Shown: positions 34,734 through 43,773 of the stretch, one piece after another
Layout of the letters: the number at the start of each line of letters is the position of its first letter
How positions within the stretch are numbered: position 1 is the stretch's first letter
Source: Pseudoalteromonas sp. 0303
GTDB lineage: Bacteria; Pseudomonadota; Gammaproteobacteria; Enterobacterales; Alteromonadaceae
Reading direction: 5' to 3'
Assembly: GCF_013349995.1 (NCBI RefSeq)
Contig: NZ_JABVXF010000013.1
Span: 1-64,000 of the forward strand
Length of the DNA stretch: 64,000 nucleotides
Notes under the pieces: model-generated
What the model was told of the DNA's origin: nothing
Database searches by the model: none
The model's input: the letters and a program-made list of their open reading frames with translations, nothing else
Made by a program: the position numbers and the translations under genes

Positions 34734-34763
34734 AAAAGCAAACACTGAGTGTTTGCTTTTTTT
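34734..34763 (+). terminator. Strong intrinsic terminator downstream of arfA
   Basis: AAAAGCAAACAC (34734-34745), loop TGA, GTGTTTGCTTTT (34749-34760), then TTT. A perfect 12-bp stem, the second hairpin after the arfA frame. Confidence 0.85.
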
Positions 34764-35168
34764 ATGACTAAAATTCGTGTTAAGAATAACTTCCACTCAA
34801 TTTTTATAGAAGTTTTTACCTGAAAACTAATTTATTCGTTATATACCCATAATCGATACGATAATTATTATCGCCTACCCTCATATAATTGTTGCTTGTT
34901 TTTTATACAGGCCGGAAGCGCCGCGCTTTCCGTGGTTAAAATATTGTTAATTTTATGTTCATTTCTACTAGGTAGAATAACTCTCGTTTTTGCTTTTTGA
35001 TAAAAATAATTAATTCTTTTTTAGTGTTTTTGAATGAAAAAAACATCAAAAAGTGTGTTTATTTTACCCTTTACAGGTAAATGCAAGCTTGACGTAATAG
35101 CGCTTTGTGTTACTTTAAAGTTGGATTTGTAAAATAAATGTTATTAAAACTTTGGGCGGAGGGAGCGA
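34764..35168 (+). promoter_or_regulatory. Chitinase upstream region with candidate promoter
   Basis: About 400 bp without a gene, AT-rich. Near the end TTGACG (35089-35094), a 16-bp spacer and TACTTT (35111-35116) preceded by TGT (extended -10 form) make a plausible sigma-70 promoter. GGAGGG at 35158-35163 is a strong ribosome site 5 bases before the ATG. Chitin-regulated operators may lie here but none was recognised. Confidence 0.4.
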
Positions 35169-38100
35169 ATGAGCTCGCATAAATTAATAAAAAATGCCTT
35201 TAAACTAAGTGCGCTGTCACTAGGTTTATACGGCTTTACAGCACAGGCTGCGATTGATTGCAGCAACTTAGACGTGTGGCAACAAGGGCAAACTCATGTT
35301 GGTGGTGATCAGGTTCAAGCACAAGGTAGCGCTTATGAAGCGAAGTGGTGGACGCAAACCAACCCTATGGAGACTTCTGGTGTCGATCAAGAGTGGCGTT
35401 TACTGGGCGCTTGTGACAGCGTTGTCAATGAAAATCAAGCGCCTCAAATTAGCAGCTTAACTCCCGCAGAGGGTTCTTTATTTACTACTGGTGACAGCGT
35501 TGTCATGGGTGCGGTTGCCACTGATCCTGATGGCAGCGTGGCAAGTGTCGAGTTTTTTGTTGATGGTACATCGCTGAGTATTGTGACAAGCGCACCTTAT
35601 TCAACTAACTGGCAAGCAACGCAAGGCAGCCATGTGATAAGTGCGGTCGCAACGGATGATTTAGGGCTAACCTCTACAGCCGTTACACATACAGTAAGTG
35701 TGTCTGATGACGTTGAGCCGGTTAACCAAGCGCCGGTGGCGAGCATTGAATTTAGCTCATTGCCATCACAAGTTACGGTGGGTGACAGTGTGGTGTTTGC
35801 GCTTTCTGGCACTGATAGCGATGGCCAAGTAACTGCGTTATCGCTAACTGAAAACAGCACTGAAGTTCATCAAGCAAGTGCTGCTTCTTCAAGTTATACG
35901 TGGCAGGCTCCAGCACTTGGGCAATTTTCATTTACCTTAACGGTGACCGATAACGAAGGCGCGACGGATACACAAAGCAAATTTGTTAATGTTGTTGAAG
36001 CAACAGAACCAAGTAGCGATTGTAAACCACAAGGCTTATACCAAACGCCGGGTGTAAATACCCCATACTGTAGCGTGTATGATGAAAATGGCCGCGAGAA
36101 AATGGGCGCTGATCATCCACGCCGAGTTATTGGTTATTTTACGAGTTGGCGAAATGGTGCCAATGGTCAGCCAAGCTACTTAGTGAATGATATTCCTTGG
36201 GACAAGATCACCCATATCAACTATGCCTTTGCGCATGTTGATGGTAATAACAAGGTTTCGATTGGTGATCCAAATGCAGCTGGCAACCCAGCGACAAACA
36301 TGACTTGGCCGGGCGTTACAGGCGCTGAAATGGATCCAAGTTTTAGCTATACAGGTCACTTTAACTTACTCAATAAATTTAAAAAACAACACCCAGATGT
36401 AAAAACCTTAATCTCTGTAGGTGGCTGGGCTGAAACCGGTGGTTATTTTGGTGAAGACGGTACTCGTGTAAATAGCGGTGGTTTCTACACGATGACAACC
36501 AATGCCGATGGCTCAGTGAACCAAGCGGGGATTGATGCCTTTGCGAAAAGTGCCGTTGAGTTTATTGAAACCTACGGTTTTGATGGTGTCGATATTGATT
36601 ACGAATACCCATCGTCAATGAATGACTCAGGCCACCCTGATGATTTTCCTATTTCTAATGCTCGTCGCGCAGGCCTTAACGCCTCGTATCGTGTATTGAT
36701 GCAAAAACTACGTGAAGAACTTGATATTGCAGGTGAAAAGGCAGGTAAGCATTATTTGTTAACGATTGCTTCGCCATCTTCAGGTTACTTATTACGTGGC
36801 ATGGAAACATTCCAAAGCGTGAAGTATCTCGATTACGTTAACATTATGTCTTATGACTTACATGGTGCATGGAATTCACATGTAGGCCATAACGCAGCCT
36901 TGTTTGATACCGGTCTTGATTCTGAATTAGCGCAATGGGGCGTTTATACCACCGCTGAGTTTGAAGGAATTGGCTACTTAAATACGGATTGGGCTGTGCG
37001 TTACTTCCGCGGTGCGGTCTCTGCAGGTCGAATCAATATTGGTATTCCATATTACACCCGTGGCTTTAAAGATGTGTCGGGTGGTACTAATGGTTTATGG
37101 GGCCAAGCAGCGCTGCCAGATCAATCAAAATGTGCTAAAGGGACTGGTGTTGGTGAGAAAAACCAATGTGGTAATGGCGCTCTTGGCATAGATAACCTAT
37201 GGCACGATAAGAATGATGTTGGTGAAGAAATGCCAGCAGGTTCGAACCCATTATGGCATGCGAAAAATCTCGAAAATGGTATTAACCCTTCTTACCTTGA
37301 AATCTACGGCCTAACGCCAGAAACCGATGCAGACGATGTATTAACGGGTACTTATACACGTTTCTACGATGATGTGGCGGTTGCTCCATGGCTTTGGAAT
37401 GCAGATAAAAAGGTATTCTTATCAATTGAAGATGAGCAATCAATGGCAACCAAAGTTGATTATGTTATCAACAACGGTCTTGGTGGCATCATGTTCTGGG
37501 AGCTTGCCGGTGACTATGATTATGACTCAGCGAAAGGTGAGTACTTCATGGGCTCAAGCTTAACCACACTTGCTTACGATAAATTTAACCAAAGTGGTGT
37601 GGCTTACAACACTCATCAAGGCAATGTTGATTTCACCCTGCCAAGCGAAGCTGTTGACGTAAGCTTTACTGTGAAAGATTTCCCAATTGGTGATGATAAC
37701 TATCCAATTTCACCTACATTCGCATTCACCAATAACTCAGATATCGACTTAAGCGGCGCGAAAATCAGCTTTGATGTGCCCGTTTCTACCTCGGCAATTT
37801 TCAAATCGAATTGGAATGCACAAGAAAAGCTCGGCATGGCAGTTGAAACGAATGGCTCTAATGCGGCTGGCGATAATATCGGTGGCTTTGAAAATGAGTT
37901 CCATCGTTTTTCAATCACCTTAGTGAATGAGTGGGGCGGTATCGAAAAGTCATTTAATACAGGTGAAACCGTTGAGGCGCAAGTTATGTACTACATGCCA
38001 ATTACGGGGCCATCTAACTTCACGATTGAGAAAAATGGTAAAACCTACGCCTTTAAATTTGAATACCCAATGCTAACAGATGGCACAGCTGGCAGTGGTG

Positions 38101-38345
38101 ATACTGGCGGTGACACCGGTGGTGACACCGGTGGTGATACGGGTGGCGAGGGAAGCTGTAATGGTGTTGATGTAGCAAGCATCCCTGTGTATCCAAATTG
38201 GCCGCAAACTGACTGGGCTGGTAACCCAAGCCATGCTGTTGGCGGCGACCTAATGAATCACAACAACGTGATTTACGAAGCAAAGTGGTGGACGAGCACA
38301 GAGCCAGGCACATCTGCTGACTGGACGGTGAGTTGCACGCTTTAA
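35169..38345 (+). CDS. Multi-domain secreted GH18 chitinase with ChiC domain
   Basis: 1058 residues. Signal peptide to about 27 (AQA-AID); CBM5/12 chitin-binding module 30-80 (AYEAKWWTQTNP); Ig-like domain about 88-180; PKD-like domain about 185-275; GH18 catalytic barrel from about 310 to 800 with FDGVDIDYEYP at 471-481, catalytic E479 and D477/D475; a ChiC-type beta domain about 815-970; a Gly-Asp-Thr linker of four GGDT repeats; a second CBM5/12 at the C-terminus (YEAKWWTSTEPG). It cleaves chitin outside the cell. First gene of a chitin cluster with the LPMO at 38398 and the ChiA-like enzyme at 40071, all same strand. Confidence 0.95.
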   Translation: MSSHKLIKNAFKLSALSLGLYGFTAQAAIDCSNLDVWQQGQTHVGGDQVQAQGSAYEAKWWTQTNPMETSGVDQEWRLLGACDSVVNENQAPQISSLTPAEGSLFTTGDSVVMGAVATDPDGSVASVEFFVDGTSLSIVTSAPYSTNWQATQGSHVISAVATDDLGLTSTAVTHTVSVSDDVEPVNQAPVASIEFSSLPSQVTVGDSVVFALSGTDSDGQVTALSLTENSTEVHQASAASSSYTWQAPALGQFSFTLTVTDNEGATDTQSKFVNVVEATEPSSDCKPQGLYQTPGVNTPYCSVYDENGREKMGADHPRRVIGYFTSWRNGANGQPSYLVNDIPWDKITHINYAFAHVDGNNKVSIGDPNAAGNPATNMTWPGVTGAEMDPSFSYTGHFNLLNKFKKQHPDVKTLISVGGWAETGGYFGEDGTRVNSGGFYTMTTNADGSVNQAGIDAFAKSAVEFIETYGFDGVDIDYEYPSSMNDSGHPDDFPISNARRAGLNASYRVLMQKLREELDIAGEKAGKHYLLTIASPSSGYLLRGMETFQSVKYLDYVNIMSYDLHGAWNSHVGHNAALFDTGLDSELAQWGVYTTAEFEGIGYLNTDWAVRYFRGAVSAGRINIGIPYYTRGFKDVSGGTNGLWGQAALPDQSKCAKGTGVGEKNQCGNGALGIDNLWHDKNDVGEEMPAGSNPLWHAKNLENGINPSYLEIYGLTPETDADDVLTGTYTRFYDDVAVAPWLWNADKKVFLSIEDEQSMATKVDYVINNGLGGIMFWELAGDYDYDSAKGEYFMGSSLTTLAYDKFNQSGVAYNTHQGNVDFTLPSEAVDVSFTVKDFPIGDDNYPISPTFAFTNNSDIDLSGAKISFDVPVSTSAIFKSNWNAQEKLGMAVETNGSNAAGDNIGGFENEFHRFSITLVNEWGGIEKSFNTGETVEAQVMYYMPITGPSNFTIEKNGKTYAFKFEYPMLTDGTAGSGDTGGDTGGDTGGDTGGEGSCNGVDVASIPVYPNWPQTDWAGNPSHAVGGDLMNHNNVIYEAKWWTSTEPGTSADWTVSCTL

Positions 38346-38353
38346 CCAACTAA

Positions 38354-38376
38354 GCGGAGCAAGGACTTTGCTCCGC
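38354..38376 (+). promoter_or_regulatory. Hairpin between chitinase and LPMO genes
   Basis: GCGGAGCAA (38354-38362), loop GGACT, TTGCTCCGC (38368-38376): perfect 9-bp stem, 8 bases after the chitinase stop and 21 before the LPMO ATG. No T-run follows, so partial termination, 3'-end protection or differential expression are all possible. Confidence 0.6.
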
Positions 38377-38397
38377 ATTACTACAGCGAGAACAACA

Positions 38398-40005
38398 ATG
38401 AAAGTAATGAAATCAAAGGCATTGTCTTTATCGGCAGTGGCAACCAGCATGCTGCTTGCCTGTGCATCAAGCCATGTGAATGCCCACGGATTCTTAGAAA
38501 GCCCAAAGGCACGCCAAGCATTTTGTAATGCCGATGGCGGTTACTGGTGGCCTGCAGATGGCACGGGGATCCCCAACCTTGCTTGTCGTGCAGCGTTTGT
38601 TGAAGCAGGGCATGTACAGTTTGTGCAAGACATTGAATTTTCGGCTAATACCATTGATTACACAAACCTAGAGGCAGTAAAGCAAAGCGTACCTGATGGC
38701 CGATTATGTGCAGCAGGCGACCCAGAAAAACGCGGTATGGATTTACCTTCAGCACATTGGCAACGCAGTGAGGTTATTCCTAATGCGAATGGCGATATTT
38801 TAGTGCGTTTTTTAGCGAGTACGCCGCATAACCCGAGTTTTTGGCAGTTTTATTTAACAAAACCGGGCTTTGATAGTGCGACTCAAGTGCTTACTTGGGA
38901 TGACCTAGAGCTTGTTGAGGAGTATGGCAATCTTGATTTTAGCATTGACGCTAACAACGACCGTTACTATGAAATGAGCGTATCGATTCCACAAGGGCGC
39001 AGTGGCGATGCCATTTTATACACGCGTTGGCAACGAGATGATGCCGGCGGCGAAGGCTTCTACAACTGTAGCGATATTAATATTGTCAGCGATGCGACCC
39101 CGACAGAGCCAACCGATTGGGCAGCAATTAGCTACTTTGTTCGTCAAGGACAAGACGCTGAGGTTGGCGGTAGTGTGTCAGCTCGGTTATTTGATGAAAA
39201 TGGCCAAGAGTTACTTACTCAACAAATGCAGATCACAGCTGATAATCAAGCTAATTGGCAGGCTGAATTTGCAGCGCTGTTAAACCTTAATTACGCGCAC
39301 TTAGTGAATATTGGCGTGCAAAGTAGCGCTGGAGATATTGCCTTTGATGCGTCTGATTTATTGATTAATCAGGTCTTCACAACGAATGCAAATTACAGCT
39401 TTGCACTAAGCGTACAAGCGGCTCCTGACAATACCGCGCCAATTATTCATCAACCAGACGACCTTCAAGTCGAAGAAGAGAGCAGCACCGCGATACATCT
39501 GCACGCCTTTGATGATCAGCAAAGCACCTTAACTTATAGCTGGGGTGTACCGGCACCACTGAGCTTTACTGGCAGCGATGCCAACATCACGTTAAACGCC
39601 CCCGCTGTAGATGCTGATACAAGTTACACCGTAAGTGTATTGGTGTCAGATGGCGAGCTCACAAGCCAAGTAAGTTTTACTGTGACTGTGCTTAATAGCA
39701 CTGTGGTCGACCCAGACCCTGTTGATCCGAGCGTGCCTGCTTGGAATAGTACAAGCCAATACAACACGGGCGATAAAGTGAGTTTTAACGGCGGCGTTTA
39801 CAGTGCGAAATGGTGGAACCAAGGCGCACAACCAGACAGTAGTGATGCATGGCAGCTTGAATCTGGCAGTGCATCAATCGAATGGAACAGCGGCAAAGCC
39901 TATCAAGGCGGCGACGAAGTAACCTATCAAGGACAGCGCTATCGAGCGCAGTGGTGGACCCAAGGAGATGTACCGGGTGCCAGCCAAGTATGGACAGAAA
40001 TCTAA
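38398..40005 (+). CDS. AA10 lytic polysaccharide monooxygenase (chitin-active), CBM5/12-tailed
   Basis: 535 residues from the ATG at 38398. The signal peptide ends so that the mature protein begins with His (NA-HGFLESPKARQAFC, H30), which with H144 (STPHNPSFWQFY) forms the copper histidine brace; the F/Y two residues on is the usual axial position. The AA10 domain spans about 30-230, followed by a GbpA-domain-2-like region (about 245-345: YFVRQGQDAEVGGSVSARLF), a cadherin/PKD-like domain and two CBM5/12 modules (SAKWWNQG and RAQWWTQG). It oxidatively breaks crystalline chitin, opening it to the flanking chitinases. The central gene of the cluster. Confidence 0.95.
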   Translation: MKVMKSKALSLSAVATSMLLACASSHVNAHGFLESPKARQAFCNADGGYWWPADGTGIPNLACRAAFVEAGHVQFVQDIEFSANTIDYTNLEAVKQSVPDGRLCAAGDPEKRGMDLPSAHWQRSEVIPNANGDILVRFLASTPHNPSFWQFYLTKPGFDSATQVLTWDDLELVEEYGNLDFSIDANNDRYYEMSVSIPQGRSGDAILYTRWQRDDAGGEGFYNCSDINIVSDATPTEPTDWAAISYFVRQGQDAEVGGSVSARLFDENGQELLTQQMQITADNQANWQAEFAALLNLNYAHLVNIGVQSSAGDIAFDASDLLINQVFTTNANYSFALSVQAAPDNTAPIIHQPDDLQVEEESSTAIHLHAFDDQQSTLTYSWGVPAPLSFTGSDANITLNAPAVDADTSYTVSVLVSDGELTSQVSFTVTVLNSTVVDPDPVDPSVPAWNSTSQYNTGDKVSFNGGVYSAKWWNQGAQPDSSDAWQLESGSASIEWNSGKAYQGGDEVTYQGQRYRAQWWTQGDVPGASQVWTEI

Positions 40006-40070
40006 AGTTTTGTAGTTCAAACTTTATCAATAACAGCGTAACGCTATATAAAAACAGATAAGAGAGAATC

Positions 40071-42704
40071 ATGAATATAAAACAATTAACCGCAGCTATT
40101 GGTGTTGCACTCTTTGCAAGTGCAGCGAATGCAGCACCTTCAACACCAACCATTATTTGGGAGCCACAAGAATACTCATTTGTTGAGGTTGATCTTGAAG
40201 GTACAGGTTCATATAAGAGCTTGGTGAACCGTGTAGATGAAGTCACCATCAGCATTGAATGGAACGCATGGAGTGGGGATGGCGGCGACAGCTATAAAGT
40301 GTATTTTGACGATATGCTGGTTAATGAAGGTTCGCTGGCAGCAGGCACTAAAAGTGGTGTTATTAGCTTCCCATATGATAAAGCGGGTCGTCACACAATG
40401 TATTTAGAGCTATGTGAAGGTGGTACCACCTGCGCTCGTAGCGAAGGTAAGCCAATTGTTATTGCCGATACAGATGGCGGCCACTTAGCGCCATTGCCGA
40501 TGGATTATGATCCAAATAACCAAGATATTGGCACCAAAGACGGTCTTGTAACCGGTGCTTACTTTGTTGAGTGGGGTATTTATGGACGCGATTTCGATGT
40601 AACTAATATTCCAGCGCAAAACCTCAGTCATATCTTGTATGGATTTATTCCAATTTGTGGACCGAATGACTCGTTAACGGGCGGTCCTAAAAACGCGCTA
40701 AATACGGCGTGTGCAGGCTCGCAAGATTTTGAAGTTGTGATCCACGACCCATGGGCAGCGATTCAAAAAGCGCTACCAGGTGTTGATAGTAATGACCCAA
40801 TTCGTGGTACGTATTCGCAGTTAATGGCCTTAAAGCAGCGCTATCCTGATCTGAAAATTTTACCATCAGTAGGTGGTTGGACTTTATCAGACCCATTTGC
40901 TTACTTTACCGATAAAGCAAACCGCGACACGTTTGTGGCATCAATGGAAGAGTTTTTAAGAACGTGGAAGTTCTACGACGGTGTTGATATTGACTGGGAA
41001 TACCCGGGTGGTCAGGGTGCTAATCCAAACTTAGGTGACCCCGTTGCTGACGGCCCAGCATACGTAGCGCTAATGCAAGAGCTGCGCGCGATGCTTGATA
41101 AGCTTGAAGCCGAGACAGGCCGTGAGTATGAGTTAACATCAGCGATTGGTGCAGGTTACGACAAAATTGAAGATGTCGACTACTCACAAGCTCAACAATA
41201 TATGGATTACATTTTCTTAATGAGCTACGACTACTATGGTGCATGGAGCAATGTGACAGGCCATCAGGCTGCGCTTTATTGTTCATCGCATTTCCGTGTT
41301 GGTCAGTGTGATGGCACAGGTGTTGATGAAGAAGGCGTTCCATATAAAGGCCCTGCTTACACAACTGATAATGCAGTGCAAAATCTACTTGCGCAAAACG
41401 TACCGTCGAAGAAAATCGTGGTAGGTGCAGCTATGTATGGCCGTGGCTGGGAAGGCGTTTATCCAGAAAACGCGACTATCGCTGATAACCCAATGACAGC
41501 ACCGGGCAACGGCAAACTTAAAGGCACTACAGCGCAAGGCGTATGGGAAGACGGTGTTATTGATTATAAAGGCATCAAAACCTACATGTTGGGCGCTGCA
41601 GAAAATGGCATCAATGGGTTTGAAACAGGTTATGACGAACAAGCCGAAGCCGCTTATGTATGGAACCGTAGCAACGGTAAATTAATTACATACGATAACC
41701 GTCGTTCAGTTTTGGCAAAAGGTGCTTATGTTAATCAATATAACCTAGGCGGCCTGTTTGCATGGGAAATTGACGCTGATAATGGCGATATTCTTAATGC
41801 CATGCACGAGGCACTTGGTGGTACCGTCACTGAGCCTAGCAATAGAGCGCCAGTGCTATCTGTATCAAGCACAGTATCTGTTAACTCTGGCGAAAGTGTA
41901 TCTGTTAGTGCATCGGCAACTGACGCAGATAACGATCCACTAAGCTTTAGCTGGACAGCTGACAGCGCGTTAACAGTAAGCGGCGAAAATTCAAATACCC
42001 TTGTTATTACTGCGCCATCAGTGACTGCTGATACGCAATACACAGTTGCTGTGAGTGTGAGCGATGGCGAGGCAAGTGTAAGCCGTAACGTTACAGTGAA
42101 TGTTGTAGCAGCAACAACAGGTGAAAACCAAGCACCAGTGGTTGCGGCAATTGCTGATAAAACAGTGGCAGAAGACGCGAGTGTGGCTGTGGCAGTTTCG
42201 GCATCTGATGCTGATGGCGATGCGCTTTCATACAGCTGGACTGTGCCAGCAGGCCTAACGTTAGTGGGCTCAGGTGCGGATGTGAGTTTACAAGCGGGCA
42301 GCGTTGACGCAGATACTAGTTATGTTGTGTCGGTTTCAGTAAGCGATGGTCAAACTGCTACAGCAGTGAGCTTTAATGTCACCGTGACAGATTCTGGCAC
42401 AACAACTCCGCCAGATGGTGAAACCACATGGGATGCAGCGGCTATCTATGTTGGTGGTGATACGGTGATTTATAACGGCGTAGAGTACACAGCTAAGTGG
42501 TGGACTCAAGGCGACCGCCCTGATTTAGGTGGCCCATGGGAATCAACTTCACAACCAACTGATGGTAATGGTGATGTTGTGTGGCAAGCCGCGGGTATCT
42601 ACAACGGTGGCGACCAAGTCACTTACCAAGGTAATAAATACGAAGCGAAATGGTGGACTCAAGGAGACGAGCCAGGTGTCGCGGATGTATGGAAAGCACT
42701 TTAA
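40071..42704 (+). CDS. ChiA-like GH18 chitinase
   Basis: 877 residues. Signal peptide 1-21 (ANA-APS); N-terminal ChiA-type FnIII/Ig domain at about 24-135 (PTIIWEPQEYSFVEVD); GH18 barrel about 155-590 with DGVDIDWEYPGG, catalytic E310 and D308, close to E315 of Serratia ChiA, and an insertion domain; two cadherin/PKD-like domains (about 600-780) and two CBM5/12 modules at the end (TAKWWTQG and EAKWWTQG). Such enzymes work processively along chitin chains. Same strand and 65 bp after the LPMO gene; ended by the terminator at 42753. Confidence 0.95.
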   Translation: MNIKQLTAAIGVALFASAANAAPSTPTIIWEPQEYSFVEVDLEGTGSYKSLVNRVDEVTISIEWNAWSGDGGDSYKVYFDDMLVNEGSLAAGTKSGVISFPYDKAGRHTMYLELCEGGTTCARSEGKPIVIADTDGGHLAPLPMDYDPNNQDIGTKDGLVTGAYFVEWGIYGRDFDVTNIPAQNLSHILYGFIPICGPNDSLTGGPKNALNTACAGSQDFEVVIHDPWAAIQKALPGVDSNDPIRGTYSQLMALKQRYPDLKILPSVGGWTLSDPFAYFTDKANRDTFVASMEEFLRTWKFYDGVDIDWEYPGGQGANPNLGDPVADGPAYVALMQELRAMLDKLEAETGREYELTSAIGAGYDKIEDVDYSQAQQYMDYIFLMSYDYYGAWSNVTGHQAALYCSSHFRVGQCDGTGVDEEGVPYKGPAYTTDNAVQNLLAQNVPSKKIVVGAAMYGRGWEGVYPENATIADNPMTAPGNGKLKGTTAQGVWEDGVIDYKGIKTYMLGAAENGINGFETGYDEQAEAAYVWNRSNGKLITYDNRRSVLAKGAYVNQYNLGGLFAWEIDADNGDILNAMHEALGGTVTEPSNRAPVLSVSSTVSVNSGESVSVSASATDADNDPLSFSWTADSALTVSGENSNTLVITAPSVTADTQYTVAVSVSDGEASVSRNVTVNVVAATTGENQAPVVAAIADKTVAEDASVAVAVSASDADGDALSYSWTVPAGLTLVGSGADVSLQAGSVDADTSYVVSVSVSDGQTATAVSFNVTVTDSGTTTPPDGETTWDAAAIYVGGDTVIYNGVEYTAKWWTQGDRPDLGGPWESTSQPTDGNGDVVWQAAGIYNGGDQVTYQGNKYEAKWWTQGDEPGVADVWKAL

Positions 42705-42752
42705 GTGTAATAACCACATTTAATGCCCATCATTAAAATGTGATTTCCCTTC

Positions 42753-42777
42753 AAAGCAGCCGTATGGCTGCTTTTTT
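42753..42777 (+). terminator. Terminator of the chitin cluster
   Basis: AAAGCAGCC (42753-42761), loop GTAT, GGCTGCTTT (42766-42774), then TTT. Confidence 0.88.
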
Positions 42778-42950
42778 GTGGGGGGAAGTAAGAAAGAGTA
42801 AAGTTAACGAGGGGAAAGAAGCTGTCAGCGATCAGCCTTCAGCGGTCAGATGCGCGAAACAAGTTTCACGCCTACGAATGAAAACATCAGGCGCTAGGTT
42901 CTGGGGTCTAGGACGCGATGTGAAATCGCTGCTACATGTTTGTAACTCAC
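42778..42950. repeat. Composite intergenic repeat copy D
   Basis: Degenerate GGGGAAAG units, the GCGCGAAACAAGTTTCACGCCTACG palindrome at 42852-42876, GGCGCTAGGTTCTGG-type units and GCGATGTGAAATCGC at 42915-42929. Confidence 0.65.
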
Positions 42951-42956
42951 CAACAA

Positions 42957-43217
42957 TTAAACCGTTTTCTTTGGCTCAACCGCGAACCACATGATGAAGC
43001 CGCACTTTTTGCACGATAACAAAGACGCGCTGTCATTTACCCAATCTAAATTCAAAAAAGTCATATCTGCGGTATTTAATTGTGCGTGACCTAGCTCGAA
43101 GTGATGATGTCCACAATGAATGCATTTTGCTTTTACATTGTTAACTTGGTATTCGTCTGATTTTACTGCGTTCACAGCACCTTTAAGGCCTTTGCCTAGC
43201 TTTGAAATAAATGACAT
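42957..43217 (-). CDS. Small zinc-ribbon protein
   Basis: 86 residues. CIHCGHHHF near the middle and CKKCGFIMWF near the end give a CxxC...CxxC zinc ribbon; the N-terminus MSFISKLGKGLKGAVNAV is amphipathic. AGG lies 7 bases before the ATG. Such stand-alone ribbons are found as unnamed proteins in many gammaproteobacteria; binding partner unknown. The gene sits between two composite repeats. Confidence 0.7.
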   Translation of the reverse strand: MSFISKLGKGLKGAVNAVKSDEYQVNNVKAKCIHCGHHHFELGHAQLNTADMTFLNLDWVNDSASLLSCKKCGFIMWFAVEPKKTV

Positions 43218-43773
43218 CTGTAACCTATTTATTAATTGAGAAATTTAAGACAACCCATAAAAGAAAAAGAGAATGGTCCTCTTTTGGGTGTACCTTTTTA
43301 TCATACAATTGTGCTTATAGCTAATCGAAACAAGTAGCCATAACGCAATGTAAAATCGCAGGCTTTTAGTTGTTAAATGTCAATCGAGCTGTGGGGTTGG
43401 TTAGGTCGTGCGTTCTTCTTAGCATTTGAACTGCTCATTTTTAGGGTAGGTTGGGTCGAGCGGAGCGATACCCAACATAATCCATGTAAACCTTTTCAAA
43501 TGACCTATCACCAGACGCGCGAAACAAGTTTCACGCCTACGAATGAAAACATCAGGCGCTAGGACGCGATGTAAAATCGCTGCAACCTCGAATCTCGTAT
43601 CTTTTAACTTTACTCTTTCCCCTTGAAGCTTGCTAACTTTCCTTCATACCTCACTGAATTTTCCTTTCTCTGCTTGCTAACTTTCTGTTTCTCATTTCAT
43701 ACGTTGGTCTTTCAGGTATTATCAACCATACTTGAATAATATAATTTGTAAGTATTTAAACTAAGGTGGGTTA
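43218..43773. repeat. Gene-free region with several dispersed repeats (copy E)
   Basis: GCAATGTAAAATCGC at 43345-43359; a GTTGGGT-cgagcggagcgat-ACCCAAC hairpin within 43449-43476; the GCGCGAAACAAGTTTCACGCCTACG palindrome at 43517-43541; GCGATGTAAAATCGC at 43566-43580; then CTCGTATCT, CTTTCCCC and GCTAACTTTC units to about 43690. The last part is the order of the composite repeat. No gene supported. The leader of the 43774 gene occupies the final 80 bases, with AAGGTGG before the ATG. Confidence 0.6.

Noticed and set aside
39785-40255. Minus-strand frame across the LPMO and chitinase junction
   Set aside because: Antisense to two well-supported CBM and ChiA-domain regions; composition fits a shadow frame.
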